The notes under the pieces are model-generated. The model made no database searches, was not told the DNA's origin, and was given only the letters and a program-made list of their open reading frames with translations. From Chloroflexota bacterium (GTDB taxonomy: Bacteria; Chloroflexota; Dehalococcoidia; UBA2979), in assembly GCA_016875695.1 (NCBI GenBank), contig VGPB01000097.1, positions 1-7,358 on the forward strand: DNA of 7,358 nucleotides, read 5' to 3'. A program made the translations under genes and the position numbers. How positions within the stretch are numbered: position 1 is the first letter of the stretch; every line of letters starts with the position of its first letter. This document shows, piece by piece, positions 1-5,226 of the stretch.

Positions 1-1009
1 CGCTGCCCAGCCACCCGAGCGCCTCCGCCTGGCTCACCGGCCGCGCGCTCGCGAAGCCCTCCGATCCGCCCGCGTGCGCCAGCGTCGTCAGGTCGACGTG
101 CGCCGTGAGGTCCGTCTCCCCTGGCCGCGCGAGCGGGTCGGGCTGCGGGCTGTGCGCCCGGAACGCCATCAGCGTGCCCATGCGCCGCCACGGCGCGTAC
201 AGCGTCGGCGCGTCGTACCCGTAGTCGATCGTTACGAGGTACCCGCGCGCCAGTCGCCGCGCGAGCGCGCGCAGCAGTGCCGGCGCCGCGAGCGACACCT
301 CCGCGCGGCAGCCCTCGCCCGGCTCGACGCCTACCGCTGCCAGCTGCGCCGCGAGCGCCGGCGTGCTTGCCGCGCCCAGCTCGAACGCGAGCCCGCCGCC
401 CCTCGCCGCTGTCACGTGCCACTCGTGCAGCTCGCCGCCGCGGCGCTCCACCACGTGCACCGGCAGCGCGTCGAACAGCTCGTTGCTCAGCACCACGCCC
501 TGCACGGGCTCGGCGTCTGCGAGCCAGTTGTCGACCAGCGCGTGCTCCGCGCCGAGCCCGTGCGCCGCGAGTCGCGCGCGCTGCGCCTCCACGCGGCGCG
601 GGTGCGCATCCAGCAGCGTCGCGCGCGTCGCCGCGAAGCACGCCGGCGCGCGCTCGCGCAGCCACCCGAGCAGCGCCACCGCGAACGCGCCCGACCCCGC
701 CCCCACCTCGACGACCGCGAACGGGTCCGGCCGCCCGAGGCGCTCCCAGCACTCCGCCAGCTGCCACGCCCACAGGTACCCGAAGATCGGATGCACCTCC
801 GGGGATGTCTCGAAATCGCCCCCCGCGCCCCACGCGAGCTCCGCGCGCGCGTAGTAGCCGTGCTCCGGGTGCCCGAGCGCGAGCGCCATGAAGCGCGCGA
901 ACGACATAGGCCCCCGCGCCGCGAGCTCCGCCGCGATCACCGCCGCGAGCGGCGTCGCGCGCTCCGCCAGCGCGAAGTCGTCGGACGCCGGCGCCGGCCC
1001 CTCCGCCAT
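1..1009 (-). CDS. MidA/NDUFAF7-family SAM-dependent methyltransferase, 3' end cut by window
   Basis: Class I SAM-dependent methyltransferase of the MidA family. The mitochondrial member (NDUFAF7) methylates an arginine of a complex I subunit during assembly; the bacterial substrate is not established. Seen: 336 codons are visible. The N-terminal family block (GPMSFARFMALALGHPEHGYY, residues 33-53) leads to GGDFETSPEVHPIFG (63-77). The SAM-binding VVEVGAGSG follows (99-107), then the family motif SNELFDALPVH (175-185) and IDYGYDAPTLYAPWRRMGTL (261-280). The reading frame runs off the left edge at a point matching the C-terminal part of the family, so perhaps 20-60 residues are missing. The ATG at 1009 is chosen because residues 1-35 keep the family lead-in helix, and AGGAT at 1016-1020 lies 6 nt upstream. 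An internal ATG at 907 would lose this helix. The gene stands alone after a 373-bp spacer. Family assignment is firm; the biological substrate is unknown. Confidence 0.93.
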   Translation of the reverse strand, partial: MAEGPAPASDDFALAERATPLAAVIAAELAARGPMSFARFMALALGHPEHGYYARAELAWGAGGDFETSPEVHPIFGYLWAWQLAECWERLGRPDPFAVVEVGAGSGAFAVALLGWLRERAPACFAATRATLLDAHPRRVEAQRARLAAHGLGAEHALVDNWLADAEPVQGVVLSNELFDALPVHVVERRGGELHEWHVTAARGGGLAFELGAASTPALAAQLAAVGVEPGEGCRAEVSLAAPALLRALARRLARGYLVTIDYGYDAPTLYAPWRRMGTLMAFRAHSPQPDPLARPGETDLTAHVDLTTLAHAGGSEGFASARPVSQAEALGWLGS

Positions 1010-1165
1010 CGCTCGATCCTACGCCGGTCGCCGTTGCGCTGCCCGGCACTCGCCCGCTGGTCTGCCGTCTGTCGTCGACAATCGGGCGATCTACGTGCGA
1101 ATCGGACTGGCATCCATTCGGCCGAGCAGCTGCGCCCTACGCACCGCCTGGCGTTGCTCTGGGGG

Positions 1166-1292
1166 ATGCAAGGGGGCGAGGCCTCTCCGGCAGAAGCCAG
1201 TTCTACCGAGCCGGTCAGGCAGGTGTCGGCGAAGCCCCCTTCAGGGTGGGCGGGTGGGCTTCCTGAAAACTCTGCCCCGGGCCGTAGGCCCG
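1166..1292 (-). other. candidate structured RNA or DNA element
   Basis: Seen on the minus strand: arm AAGGGGGC pairs with GCCCCCTT (8 bp, plus positions 1234-1241 and 1170-1177). These arms enclose a hairpin with arms CGGTAGAA and TTCTGCCG and loop CTGGC (1188-1208). That inner stem pairs fully on the minus strand if one G-U wobble is allowed. Read from the plus strand the same position is a C-A mismatch, so an RNA, if there is one, is likelier to be minus-strand and would lead into the MidA gene. Further out lie TTCAGG/CCTGAA (1240-1245 with 1261-1266) and CGGGCC-GTA-GGCCCG (1278-1292). GAAGCCC/GGGCTTC (1231-1237 with 1256-1262) is an alternative pairing that excludes some of these. I checked this by eye against RNase P, SRP RNA, tmRNA and common riboswitch cores and recognised none. 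It could also be a dispersed palindromic repeat. Confidence 0.35.
1244..1258 (+). other. perfect G-quadruplex motif, single-base loops
   Basis: Four GGG runs are separated by single bases T, C and T (GGGTGGGCGGGTGGG). Four G3 tracts with 1-1-1 loops are the classic sequence for a very stable parallel quadruplex. It lies inside the loop of the TTCAGG/CCTGAA inverted repeat, so hairpin extrusion and quadruplex formation could support one another. The G-rich strand is the template for minus-strand transcription toward the MidA gene. Confidence 0.75.
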
Positions 1293-1382
1293 CGTCACCA
1301 GCTCCCGCGAGGCGCAGTGGCTCGACCCCGCGATGGCCGCTCTGCGGGCGGGAGTGTGCGCGCGCTCCTCGCGAACGCCGCG

Positions 1383-1916
1383 TTAGCCGCCCGCCACGCC
1401 CATCGCGTGCAGCTGCACCGTGCGCCGCCGCGCGTGATCCAGTTCCACCAGGAACACGCTCTGCCACAGTCCCAGCGTCAGCGCACCCGCGCGGATTGGG
1501 ATCGTCTCGCTCGTCCCCAGGAACAGATGCTGGCAGTGCGCATGCCCGTTCTCGCGCTCGTCAGCCGTCATGTTCACCGTGCGGATCGAGAAGTCGTTGT
1601 GCTCGTAGTAGTCGTCGGCCGGCGCCAGCCGCCTGAGCACGCGCGCCATGTCGTTCAGCAGCAGCGGCTCGTGCTCGTTCACCACTACCGCCGCCGTCGT
1701 GTGCATCGACACGACCGCGATCTGCCCGTCGTCGATGTCCGTCGCTGCGACAAAGCGCCGCACGTCCTCCGTGATGTCGAGGAATTGCAGCGCGTGCGCC
1801 GTGTCGTAGTCGATCGTCTCGTACACCACGCGGAACTCGCTCGCGGGAGCGCGCACCAGGCGCGCCGCGTGCTCGCTCGATCGCTCCAGGGGCTCACGCA
1901 TCGCCGTCCCGTTCAT
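1383..1916 (-). CDS. YjbQ/UPF0047 family protein (secondary thiamine-phosphate synthase-like)
   Basis: Member of the YjbQ/UPF0047 family, small soluble proteins that give a weak thiamine-phosphate synthase activity in E. coli; the true physiological role is unsettled. Seen (177 aa): LDITEDV (46-52), SMHTTAAVVVNEHEP (70-84, the His-Thr-Thr/Asn-Glu core), GHAHCQHLFLGTSETIPI (124-141) and LGLWQSVFLVELDHARRRT (148-166). These form the conserved fold and the probable metal or ligand pocket. The family is usually about 140 aa; this protein carries about 30 extra N-terminal residues with no recognisable motif. No strong Shine-Dalgarno precedes the ATG at 1916, so an ATG at 1901 or a GTG at 1829 are real alternatives, the last giving the usual family length. 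It follows a SirB1-like gene but is separated from it by 98 bp holding a large palindrome, so it is probably transcribed independently. No thiamine gene is nearby. Confidence 0.9.
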   Translation of the reverse strand: MNGTAMREPLERSSEHAARLVRAPASEFRVVYETIDYDTAHALQFLDITEDVRRFVAATDIDDGQIAVVSMHTTAAVVVNEHEPLLLNDMARVLRRLAPADDYYEHNDFSIRTVNMTADERENGHAHCQHLFLGTSETIPIRAGALTLGLWQSVFLVELDHARRRTVQLHAMGVAGG

Positions 1917-1952
1917 CGCGTGGAAAGAGTGCTGAGGCGCGCCCGTCGCCGT

Positions 1953-1981
1953 GCGCAGGGTACGTTAAGCGTACCCTGCGC
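1953..1981 (-). terminator. 12-bp perfect palindrome, terminator or operator
   Basis: Arms GCGCAGGGTACG and CGTACCCTGCGC are perfect over 12 bp with a 5-nt loop (TTAAG). It lies 34 bp past the stop of the SirB1-like gene and 37 bp before the YjbQ start, with transcription running leftward. There is no U-run after the stem, so as a terminator it would be of the U-less kind. A symmetric repressor site for the YjbQ gene is the alternative. Confidence 0.55.
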
Positions 1982-2014
1982 CCTAGGGCTCGCGCTACCG
2001 CCGCTCGGCGACCA

Positions 2015-2848
2015 CTAACCGGCGCCGATCTGACGCCTCAGCGCGCGCACCGTCTCGCCCACCGTGCGGATGTCCCGCGCCGACCGCCGATAGCGCACGT
2101 ACGCCTCGAGGTCCGCCAGCGCCGCCCCGTACTCGCCCAGCCGCTCGCGCAGCATCCCGCGGTCGCGCCGCTCGTCTAGGTCCCACGGCCACAGCGCCAG
2201 CAGCAGCTCGATGACGCGCCCGGCGCGCTCCTCGTCGCCGTTCTGCAGGTACCCCGCCTTGAGGTTCTGCAGCACGCGCGCCACGGTCTGCCGCGCGGTG
2301 ATCGGCTCCAGGTGGTGCTCCCGGAACGGCGTGTGACGGCCATACACGTTGCGCACCAGCTGCCGGCAGTCGTCCGCCGAGAGCACCCGCCCGCCCTCGA
2401 ACGGATCGACGAAGACGCCCTCCACGCCCCCCACGCGCACCACCACGTGCCCCGGCAGCCCCACAACGTCCGCGGCCAGCCCGGTGCCGCGCAGCGCCCC
2501 CACGTACACGATCGCCAGCGACACGGGGATGCCCTGGCCCCGGTCCAGCACGTCGTTCAGGTACAGGTTGCGCGGATCGCCGTACGTCTCGCGGTCACCG
2601 CGCAGCGCGCACTCCTCGAACAGCAGCCGCGCCGCGGCGCGCAGCTGCGACGCGAGTGGGTCCGCCGGATGCACGCGCGCCTCCAGCCGCTGCCCGAGCT
2701 CCGCGACACGCTGCTCGTGCGCCTCCACGTCCAGCGCTGCGTACTCCGCGCGCGCCACCAGCAGCGCCGCGCGCACCAGCGGCACCTCCGCGGCCGGCCC
2801 GCTCACCGCCGCGCGAAACTCCGCGAGCGTCTCCGCGAACGCAGTCAT
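2015..2848 (-). CDS. SirB1-type transglutaminase-like protein with C-terminal TPR-like region
   Basis: Predicted 277-aa soluble protein of the SirB1/transglutaminase-like family (Pfam SirB1_N type) followed by a TPR-like region. Seen: an alpha-helical N-terminus (1-85), then the family signature NLYLNDVLDRGQGIPVSLAI (94-113), LPGHVVVRV (131-139, His134) and VFVDPFEGG (145-153, Asp148). A helical repeat region follows (about 187-255, with LQNLKAGYLQNGDEERAG and RLGEYGAALADLEAYV). In catalytic transglutaminase folds a Cys begins the helix where this protein has Ser110 (GIPVSL). The same GIP-x-SL form is typical of SirB1 proteins, so peptidase or transferase activity should not be assumed. The start ATG at 2848 overlaps the TGA of the PlsY-like gene as ATGA, so the two are very likely translationally coupled. 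The role of SirB1 proteins in the cell is not settled. Confidence 0.9.
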   Translation of the reverse strand: MTAFAETLAEFRAAVSGPAAEVPLVRAALLVARAEYAALDVEAHEQRVAELGQRLEARVHPADPLASQLRAAARLLFEECALRGDRETYGDPRNLYLNDVLDRGQGIPVSLAIVYVGALRGTGLAADVVGLPGHVVVRVGGVEGVFVDPFEGGRVLSADDCRQLVRNVYGRHTPFREHHLEPITARQTVARVLQNLKAGYLQNGDEERAGRVIELLLALWPWDLDERRDRGMLRERLGEYGAALADLEAYVRYRRSARDIRTVGETVRALRRQIGAG

Positions 2849-3417
2849 CGTCCGCCGCGCGCCGGCGCGAAGCCCTCGAAGCGAATGATCTTCAGCATCG
2901 TGAACCCGACGATCACCGTCGCCCCCACGATCTTCACGTCCGGCTCCGGCGACATCAGCCACAGCGGGACGAACGATGCCAGCCCCACCAGTCCGCCGAT
3001 GCGGCGCTGGCGCGACAGCCCCCACACCGTGAAGCCGAGCGCCGCCGCCAGCACCGTCTCCCGCGGCAGCAGCGCCAGCAGCGCGCCGAACGCCGCCGCG
3101 GTCCCGTTGCCGCCATCGAAGCGCAGGAACATTGAGTAGTCGTGCCCCAGCACCGCCGTCATGCCCGCCAGCACCGCGACCGTGTCGCTCAGCCCCGCCG
3201 CGTACGCCAGCGTGACCGCCGCCATCCCCTTTACGATGTCGCCGATCGCCACGATCAGCGCGGCGCGTACGCCCACGCTGTCGAGCACGTTCATCGTCCC
3301 GGGGTTGCCGCTGCCCATGCTGCGCACGTCGCGACCGGTGAGCGCGTACACCACGACGTACGACGTGGGGATCGCCCCCAGCACGTACGCCGCCAGCAGC
3401 ACCGCCGCGACTTCCAC
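2845..3417 (-). CDS. PlsY-like glycerol-3-phosphate acyltransferase (divergent)
   Basis: Integral membrane protein (190 aa) of the PlsY family, which moves an acyl group from acyl-phosphate to glycerol-3-phosphate, the first step of phospholipid synthesis. Seen: hydrophobic segments near residues 2-24, 50-75, 78-92, 106-133, 139-156 and 160-176. Motif 1 region is GRDVRSMGSGNPGTMNV (28-44) and keeps the Arg and Ser. Motif 2 region is LGHDYSMFLRFDGGNG (90-105). The usual GATN is GTMN, GGKG is GGNG, and the C-terminal HRxNIxRLxxGxE block is absent, leaving only IIRFEGF (177-183). It may be a paralogue with changed activity. The GTG at 3417 is chosen because AGGGGG (3424-3429) lies exactly 6 nt upstream, the N-terminus then matches the family, and a promoter places the transcript start near 3433. 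A TTG at 3450 would lie outside that transcript. The gene leads a two-gene unit with the SirB1-like gene. Confidence 0.88.
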   Translation of the reverse strand: MEVAAVLLAAYVLGAIPTSYVVVYALTGRDVRSMGSGNPGTMNVLDSVGVRAALIVAIGDIVKGMAAVTLAYAAGLSDTVAVLAGMTAVLGHDYSMFLRFDGGNGTAAAFGALLALLPRETVLAAALGFTVWGLSRQRRIGGLVGLASFVPLWLMSPEPDVKIVGATVIVGFTMLKIIRFEGFAPARGGR

Positions 3418-3423
3418 GCGCTG

Positions 3424-3429
3424 CCCCCT
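3424..3429 (-). promoter_or_regulatory. ribosome binding site deciding the PlsY-like start
   Basis: AGGGGG on the minus strand lies 6 nt before the GTG at 3417. It picks this GTG over the upstream in-frame TTG at 3450, which has no comparable site. Confidence 0.75.
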
Positions 3430-3439
3430 CAGGCGGTCG

Positions 3440-3469
3440 AGGATACGCAACGCGCCGCTGGCTCGACAA
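3440..3469 (-). promoter_or_regulatory. sigma-70-like promoter for the PlsY-like/SirB1-like unit
   Basis: Minus-strand TTGTCG (3464-3469) and TATCCT (3440-3445) each match the consensus at 4 of 6 positions and are separated by 18 bp. The predicted transcript start is near 3433, giving a leader of about 16 nt that contains the ribosome binding site. This is a by-eye match in a GC-rich background. Confidence 0.5.
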
Positions 3470-3487
3470 GCCGCGCTGTGCCCGCAC

Positions 3488-3504
3488 GCGCGCGCGGCGC
3501 GCGC
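3488..3504. repeat. alternating CG palindrome, possible Z-DNA or terminator stem
   Basis: GCGCGCGC, one G, then GCGCGCGC: an 8+1+8 palindrome that can fold as a 7-bp stem with a 3-nt loop. It sits 26 bp after the cupredoxin stop and just upstream of the PlsY-like promoter. It could stop the cupredoxin transcript (no U-run), or flip to Z-DNA under negative supercoiling. Confidence 0.5.
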
Positions 3505-3529
3505 AACAGCCGCGCGGTTCGCAGCCTCG

Positions 3530-3943
3530 TTACTCGACGACGACGCTCCCCACCATCTCCGCGTGGATCGAGCACCTGTACGCGAACGTGCCCGCTCGCG
3601 GAAACTCCTGGCTGAACGTCGCGCCTGGCGCGAGATTGCCCGACTTGAACGAGTCGTCGTTCGCCGTGACGGTGTGCGGCACGTTGTCGCGGTTCGTCCA
3701 CGTCACCCGCGCGCCGGCCCGCACGCGCGCTGGCGCCCCAAACGAGAGACTCGCGATCGTCACCTGCCCCGCGTCGCCGCCTGCCATCGTCGCCGTAGCT
3801 GCCGCGGGCGTGCCCGCCGCGGGCGGCGTGTTGCCGTCCTCATCATTGCCCCCGCAGGCCATCGCAGCGGCCACCAGCAGCAGCGGCGCCGCGAGCAGCA
3901 GCGCCGCCCGGCGCGCGAGGGCCGGGCGCGGCCGCCCGCTCAC
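3530..3943 (-). CDS. Cupredoxin-domain lipoprotein (plastocyanin/azurin-like)
   Basis: Probable exported type 1 copper protein that carries single electrons outside the membrane. Seen (137 aa): an Arg-rich N-terminus and hydrophobic h-region (13-27), then AMAC with Cys30 as the probable lipidated residue; Ala rather than Leu at -3 makes the lipobox non-canonical. A flexible Gly/Asn/Asp/Thr/Pro/Ala linker runs to about residue 58. The cupredoxin fold follows, with copper ligands His90 (NVPHTV), Cys124, His127 and Met130 (YRCSIHAEM), so the site is complete with an axial Met. The GTG at 3943 is chosen because it begins directly before the signal peptide and lies 10 nt after the stop of the preceding gene; its Shine-Dalgarno is weak. 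It is likely co-transcribed with the preceding membrane protein. The redox partner is not visible here. Confidence 0.92.
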   Translation of the reverse strand: MSGRPRPALARRAALLLAAPLLLVAAAMACGGNDEDGNTPPAAGTPAAATATMAGGDAGQVTIASLSFGAPARVRAGARVTWTNRDNVPHTVTANDDSFKSGNLAPGATFSQEFPRAGTFAYRCSIHAEMVGSVVVE

Positions 3944-3953
3944 CCGGCCTACG

Positions 3954-4373
3954 TCAGTCGACAAAGCGGTGGAACACACCGTCCCGCGCTGGCTCGCGCA
4001 CCGCGGGTGCCGGCGCCTCAACCGTCCACACCGCCGGCCGTGGCGGCCCGACCGTCACCTCCCGCGCGGCGCCGCCGCGCAGCATTCCGATCAGCGGCTC
4101 GAGCTCCCGGTTTGCCTCGATTAGCGAGAAGTTCACGACGAACGCCGCCAGCCACGCGGGCACCCCGAGGTACGACCATGGGCGGTCGTTTACGCGCAGC
4201 GCCGCCACCAGCCCCGGCACCACATCGCGACCGCGCACGGTGATTTGCGCCGCCTGCAACCGCAGCGGCCGCCCGGCCGCCGCCTGCTCCCGCGTCGCCG
4301 CGGCGACGCGCCCCGCTACCGCCCCGAGCAGCGCGCACGCCGCCGCCGTCGCTGCCGAACGTGCAAAGCCCAT
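3954..4373 (-). CDS. Hypothetical membrane-associated protein
   Basis: I do not recognise this family. The 139-aa product has an Ala-rich hydrophobic N-terminus (8-26) that could be an uncleaved anchor or a signal peptide. A middle part (38-66) has beta character (LQAAQITVRGRDVVPGLVAAL). A second amphipathic or hydrophobic stretch (WSYLGVPAWLAAFVVNFSLI, 66-85) runs into EANRELEPLIGMLRG. The C-terminus is Pro/Ala-rich and probably disordered (108-139). The ATG at 4373 is supported by GGAGGGG (4378-4384), with GGAGG 6 nt from the start, and by a promoter immediately upstream; the frame is open further upstream to 4454 but would start before that promoter. It is the first gene of a two-gene unit with the cupredoxin (10-nt gap). 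A role in anchoring, maturing or partnering the cupredoxin is only inferred from position. Confidence 0.75.
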   Translation of the reverse strand: MGFARSAATAAACALLGAVAGRVAAATREQAAAGRPLRLQAAQITVRGRDVVPGLVAALRVNDRPWSYLGVPAWLAAFVVNFSLIEANRELEPLIGMLRGGAAREVTVGPPRPAVWTVEAPAPAVREPARDGVFHRFVD

Positions 4374-4377
4374 CGCG

Positions 4378-4384
4378 CCCCTCC
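4378..4384 (-). promoter_or_regulatory. ribosome binding site of the hypothetical membrane protein
   Basis: GGAGGGG on the minus strand; its GGAGG core is 6 nt before the ATG at 4373, close to ideal. Confidence 0.7.
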
Positions 4385-4392
4385 GCCGCCGA

Positions 4393-4421
4393 ACGGTAGG
4401 CGGGCCGCCCGCCCGCGTCAA
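4393..4421 (-). promoter_or_regulatory. sigma-70-like promoter for the hypothetical-cupredoxin unit
   Basis: Minus-strand TTGACG (4416-4421) and TACCGT (4393-4398) are separated by exactly 17 bp. The -35 matches 5 of 6 positions; the -10 keeps the key T1, A2 and T6. The predicted start near 4386 gives a very short leader containing the ribosome binding site. Confidence 0.6.
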
Positions 4422-4453
4422 CGCCTGCTCGACCACTGATCTGTGAACCCGCA

Positions 4454-4483
4454 TTGACTAGTAAGCGGATCTTTGCTTAGATA
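4454..4483 (+). promoter_or_regulatory. sigma-70-like promoter for the aquaporin-FluC unit
   Basis: TTGACT (4454-4459) is followed by TTAGAT at 4477-4482 (17-bp spacer) or TAGATA at 4478-4483 (18-bp). This is one of the few AT-rich patches in the window. The predicted start near 4490 would leave a leader of about 50 nt before the aquaporin ATG. Confidence 0.6.
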
Positions 4484-4540
4484 CCCACGGAGCCCGATGC
4501 GCGCACCTGCGCCGACGGCATCGCTGGGGGCCCGCAACGC

Positions 4541-5215
4541 ATGAACAGCCAGCTCGCCCGCCGCCTCACCGCCGAGTTCATCGGCACCTTTGCGCTGGTC
4601 TTCCTGGGTGCTGGCTCGATCATCACCGGCGCGGGCCTGATCGGCGTCGCGTTCGCTCACGGCCTCGCCATCGCCATCATGATCACCGCCTTCGGTCGCG
4701 TCTCCGGCGGCCACTTCAATCCCGCCGTTACCGTCGGCGTCTGGGCCACGCGCCGCATCGCCTCGCTCGATGCCGCCACGTACATCGGCGCGCAGTTGCT
4801 CGCCGCCACGGTCGCAGCGGCCGTGCTGCTGCTGTTCCCTGGGACGCTGCGCGACGTCGCCGATGGCGTGCCCGCGCTTGCCGGCGTCGACTTCATGCAG
4901 GGCGTGGCGATCGAGGTCGTGCTCACGTTCTTCCTCGTCACCGCCATCTTCGGTACCGCCATCGATCGCTACGCCCCGCAGGTCGGCGGCTTCGCGATCG
5001 GCCTCACGATCACGATCGACATCCTGGCCGCCGGCCGCCTAACCGGTGCCGCGATGAACCCCGCGCGTGCCTTCGGTCCGGCGCTCGTCAACGGCGTGTG
5101 GGACGACCACCTCGTCTACTGGATCGGCCCCATCATCGGTGCCGTGATCGCCGCCCTGCTCTACCATTACGTGTTCTTCGACGAGAAGCAGCGTGCCGAG
5201 GTGTTGGCAAGTTGA
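4541..5215 (+). CDS. Aquaporin (MIP family) with TIP-like selectivity filter
   Basis: Major intrinsic protein of the inner membrane, a tetrameric channel for water and probably small neutral solutes. Seen (224 aa): six membrane segments and both NPA half-helices, HFNPAV (58-63) and MNPARA (172-177), plus the Glu-bearing AEFIGTFALVFLGAG in segment 1. Aligned by eye to E. coli AqpZ (filter Phe43, His174, Thr183, Arg189), the filter residues here are His40, Ile161, Ala170 and Arg176. That set is the one known from plant TIP3 aquaporins; TIPs pass water and, in several cases, urea, ammonia or hydrogen peroxide. The C-terminal ILAAGRLTGAAMNPARAFGP is also TIP-like. The length is normal. The ATG at 4541 has only a weak GGGGG upstream. 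It is followed closely by fluC on the same strand, so one transcript is likely. Confidence 0.96.
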   Translation: MNSQLARRLTAEFIGTFALVFLGAGSIITGAGLIGVAFAHGLAIAIMITAFGRVSGGHFNPAVTVGVWATRRIASLDAATYIGAQLLAATVAAAVLLLFPGTLRDVADGVPALAGVDFMQGVAIEVVLTFFLVTAIFGTAIDRYAPQVGGFAIGLTITIDILAAGRLTGAAMNPARAFGPALVNGVWDDHLVYWIGPIIGAVIAALLYHYVFFDEKQRAEVLAS

Positions 5216-5226
5216 GCGCGCACGAT

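Larger units (their letters stand above)
1010..1382. other. 373-bp intergenic region with dense inverted repeats, no gene
   Basis: This spacer lies between the stop of the YjbQ gene (1383) and the start of the MidA gene (1009), both on the minus strand. No reading frame in it resembles a protein: the frame on the minus strand across 937-1467 has unlike composition and overlaps two real genes. Its central part (1166-1292) holds the stem-loops and the G-quadruplex listed separately. The MidA-proximal 120 bp contain a Shine-Dalgarno sequence (1016-1020), but I could not find a convincing sigma-70 promoter. Confidence 0.7.

Noticed and set aside
1166..1292. RNase P RNA, SRP RNA, tmRNA or a common riboswitch in the structured spacer
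   Set aside because: The universal cores (for example GAGGAAAGTCC, GTCAGGTCCGGAAGG) and the TPP, FMN, cobalamin, glycine and SAM cores are absent by eye.
74..1636. Long open frame of 520 codons on the plus strand
   Set aside because: Very Arg-rich with no family pattern; it lies over the minus-strand MidA and YjbQ genes and is the shadow of their GC-rich third positions.
888..2018. 376-codon frame on the plus strand
   Set aside because: Composition shifts to Arg/His/Val in antisense to YjbQ; the minus-strand reading has full family motifs.
2849..3487. 5' extension of the SirB1-like frame giving a 490-residue product
   Set aside because: The extension is a Gly/Arg-rich shadow of the PlsY-like gene; the real start is the ATG at 2848, coupled by ATGA.
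3944..4021. N-terminal extension of the cupredoxin to 4021
   Set aside because: It overlaps the end of the preceding gene and puts 26 residues before the signal peptide.
4484..4540. Fluoride riboswitch before the aquaporin-FluC unit
   Set aside because: I looked for the GGCGAUGG core and the downstream pairing block and found neither in this leader nor before fluC.
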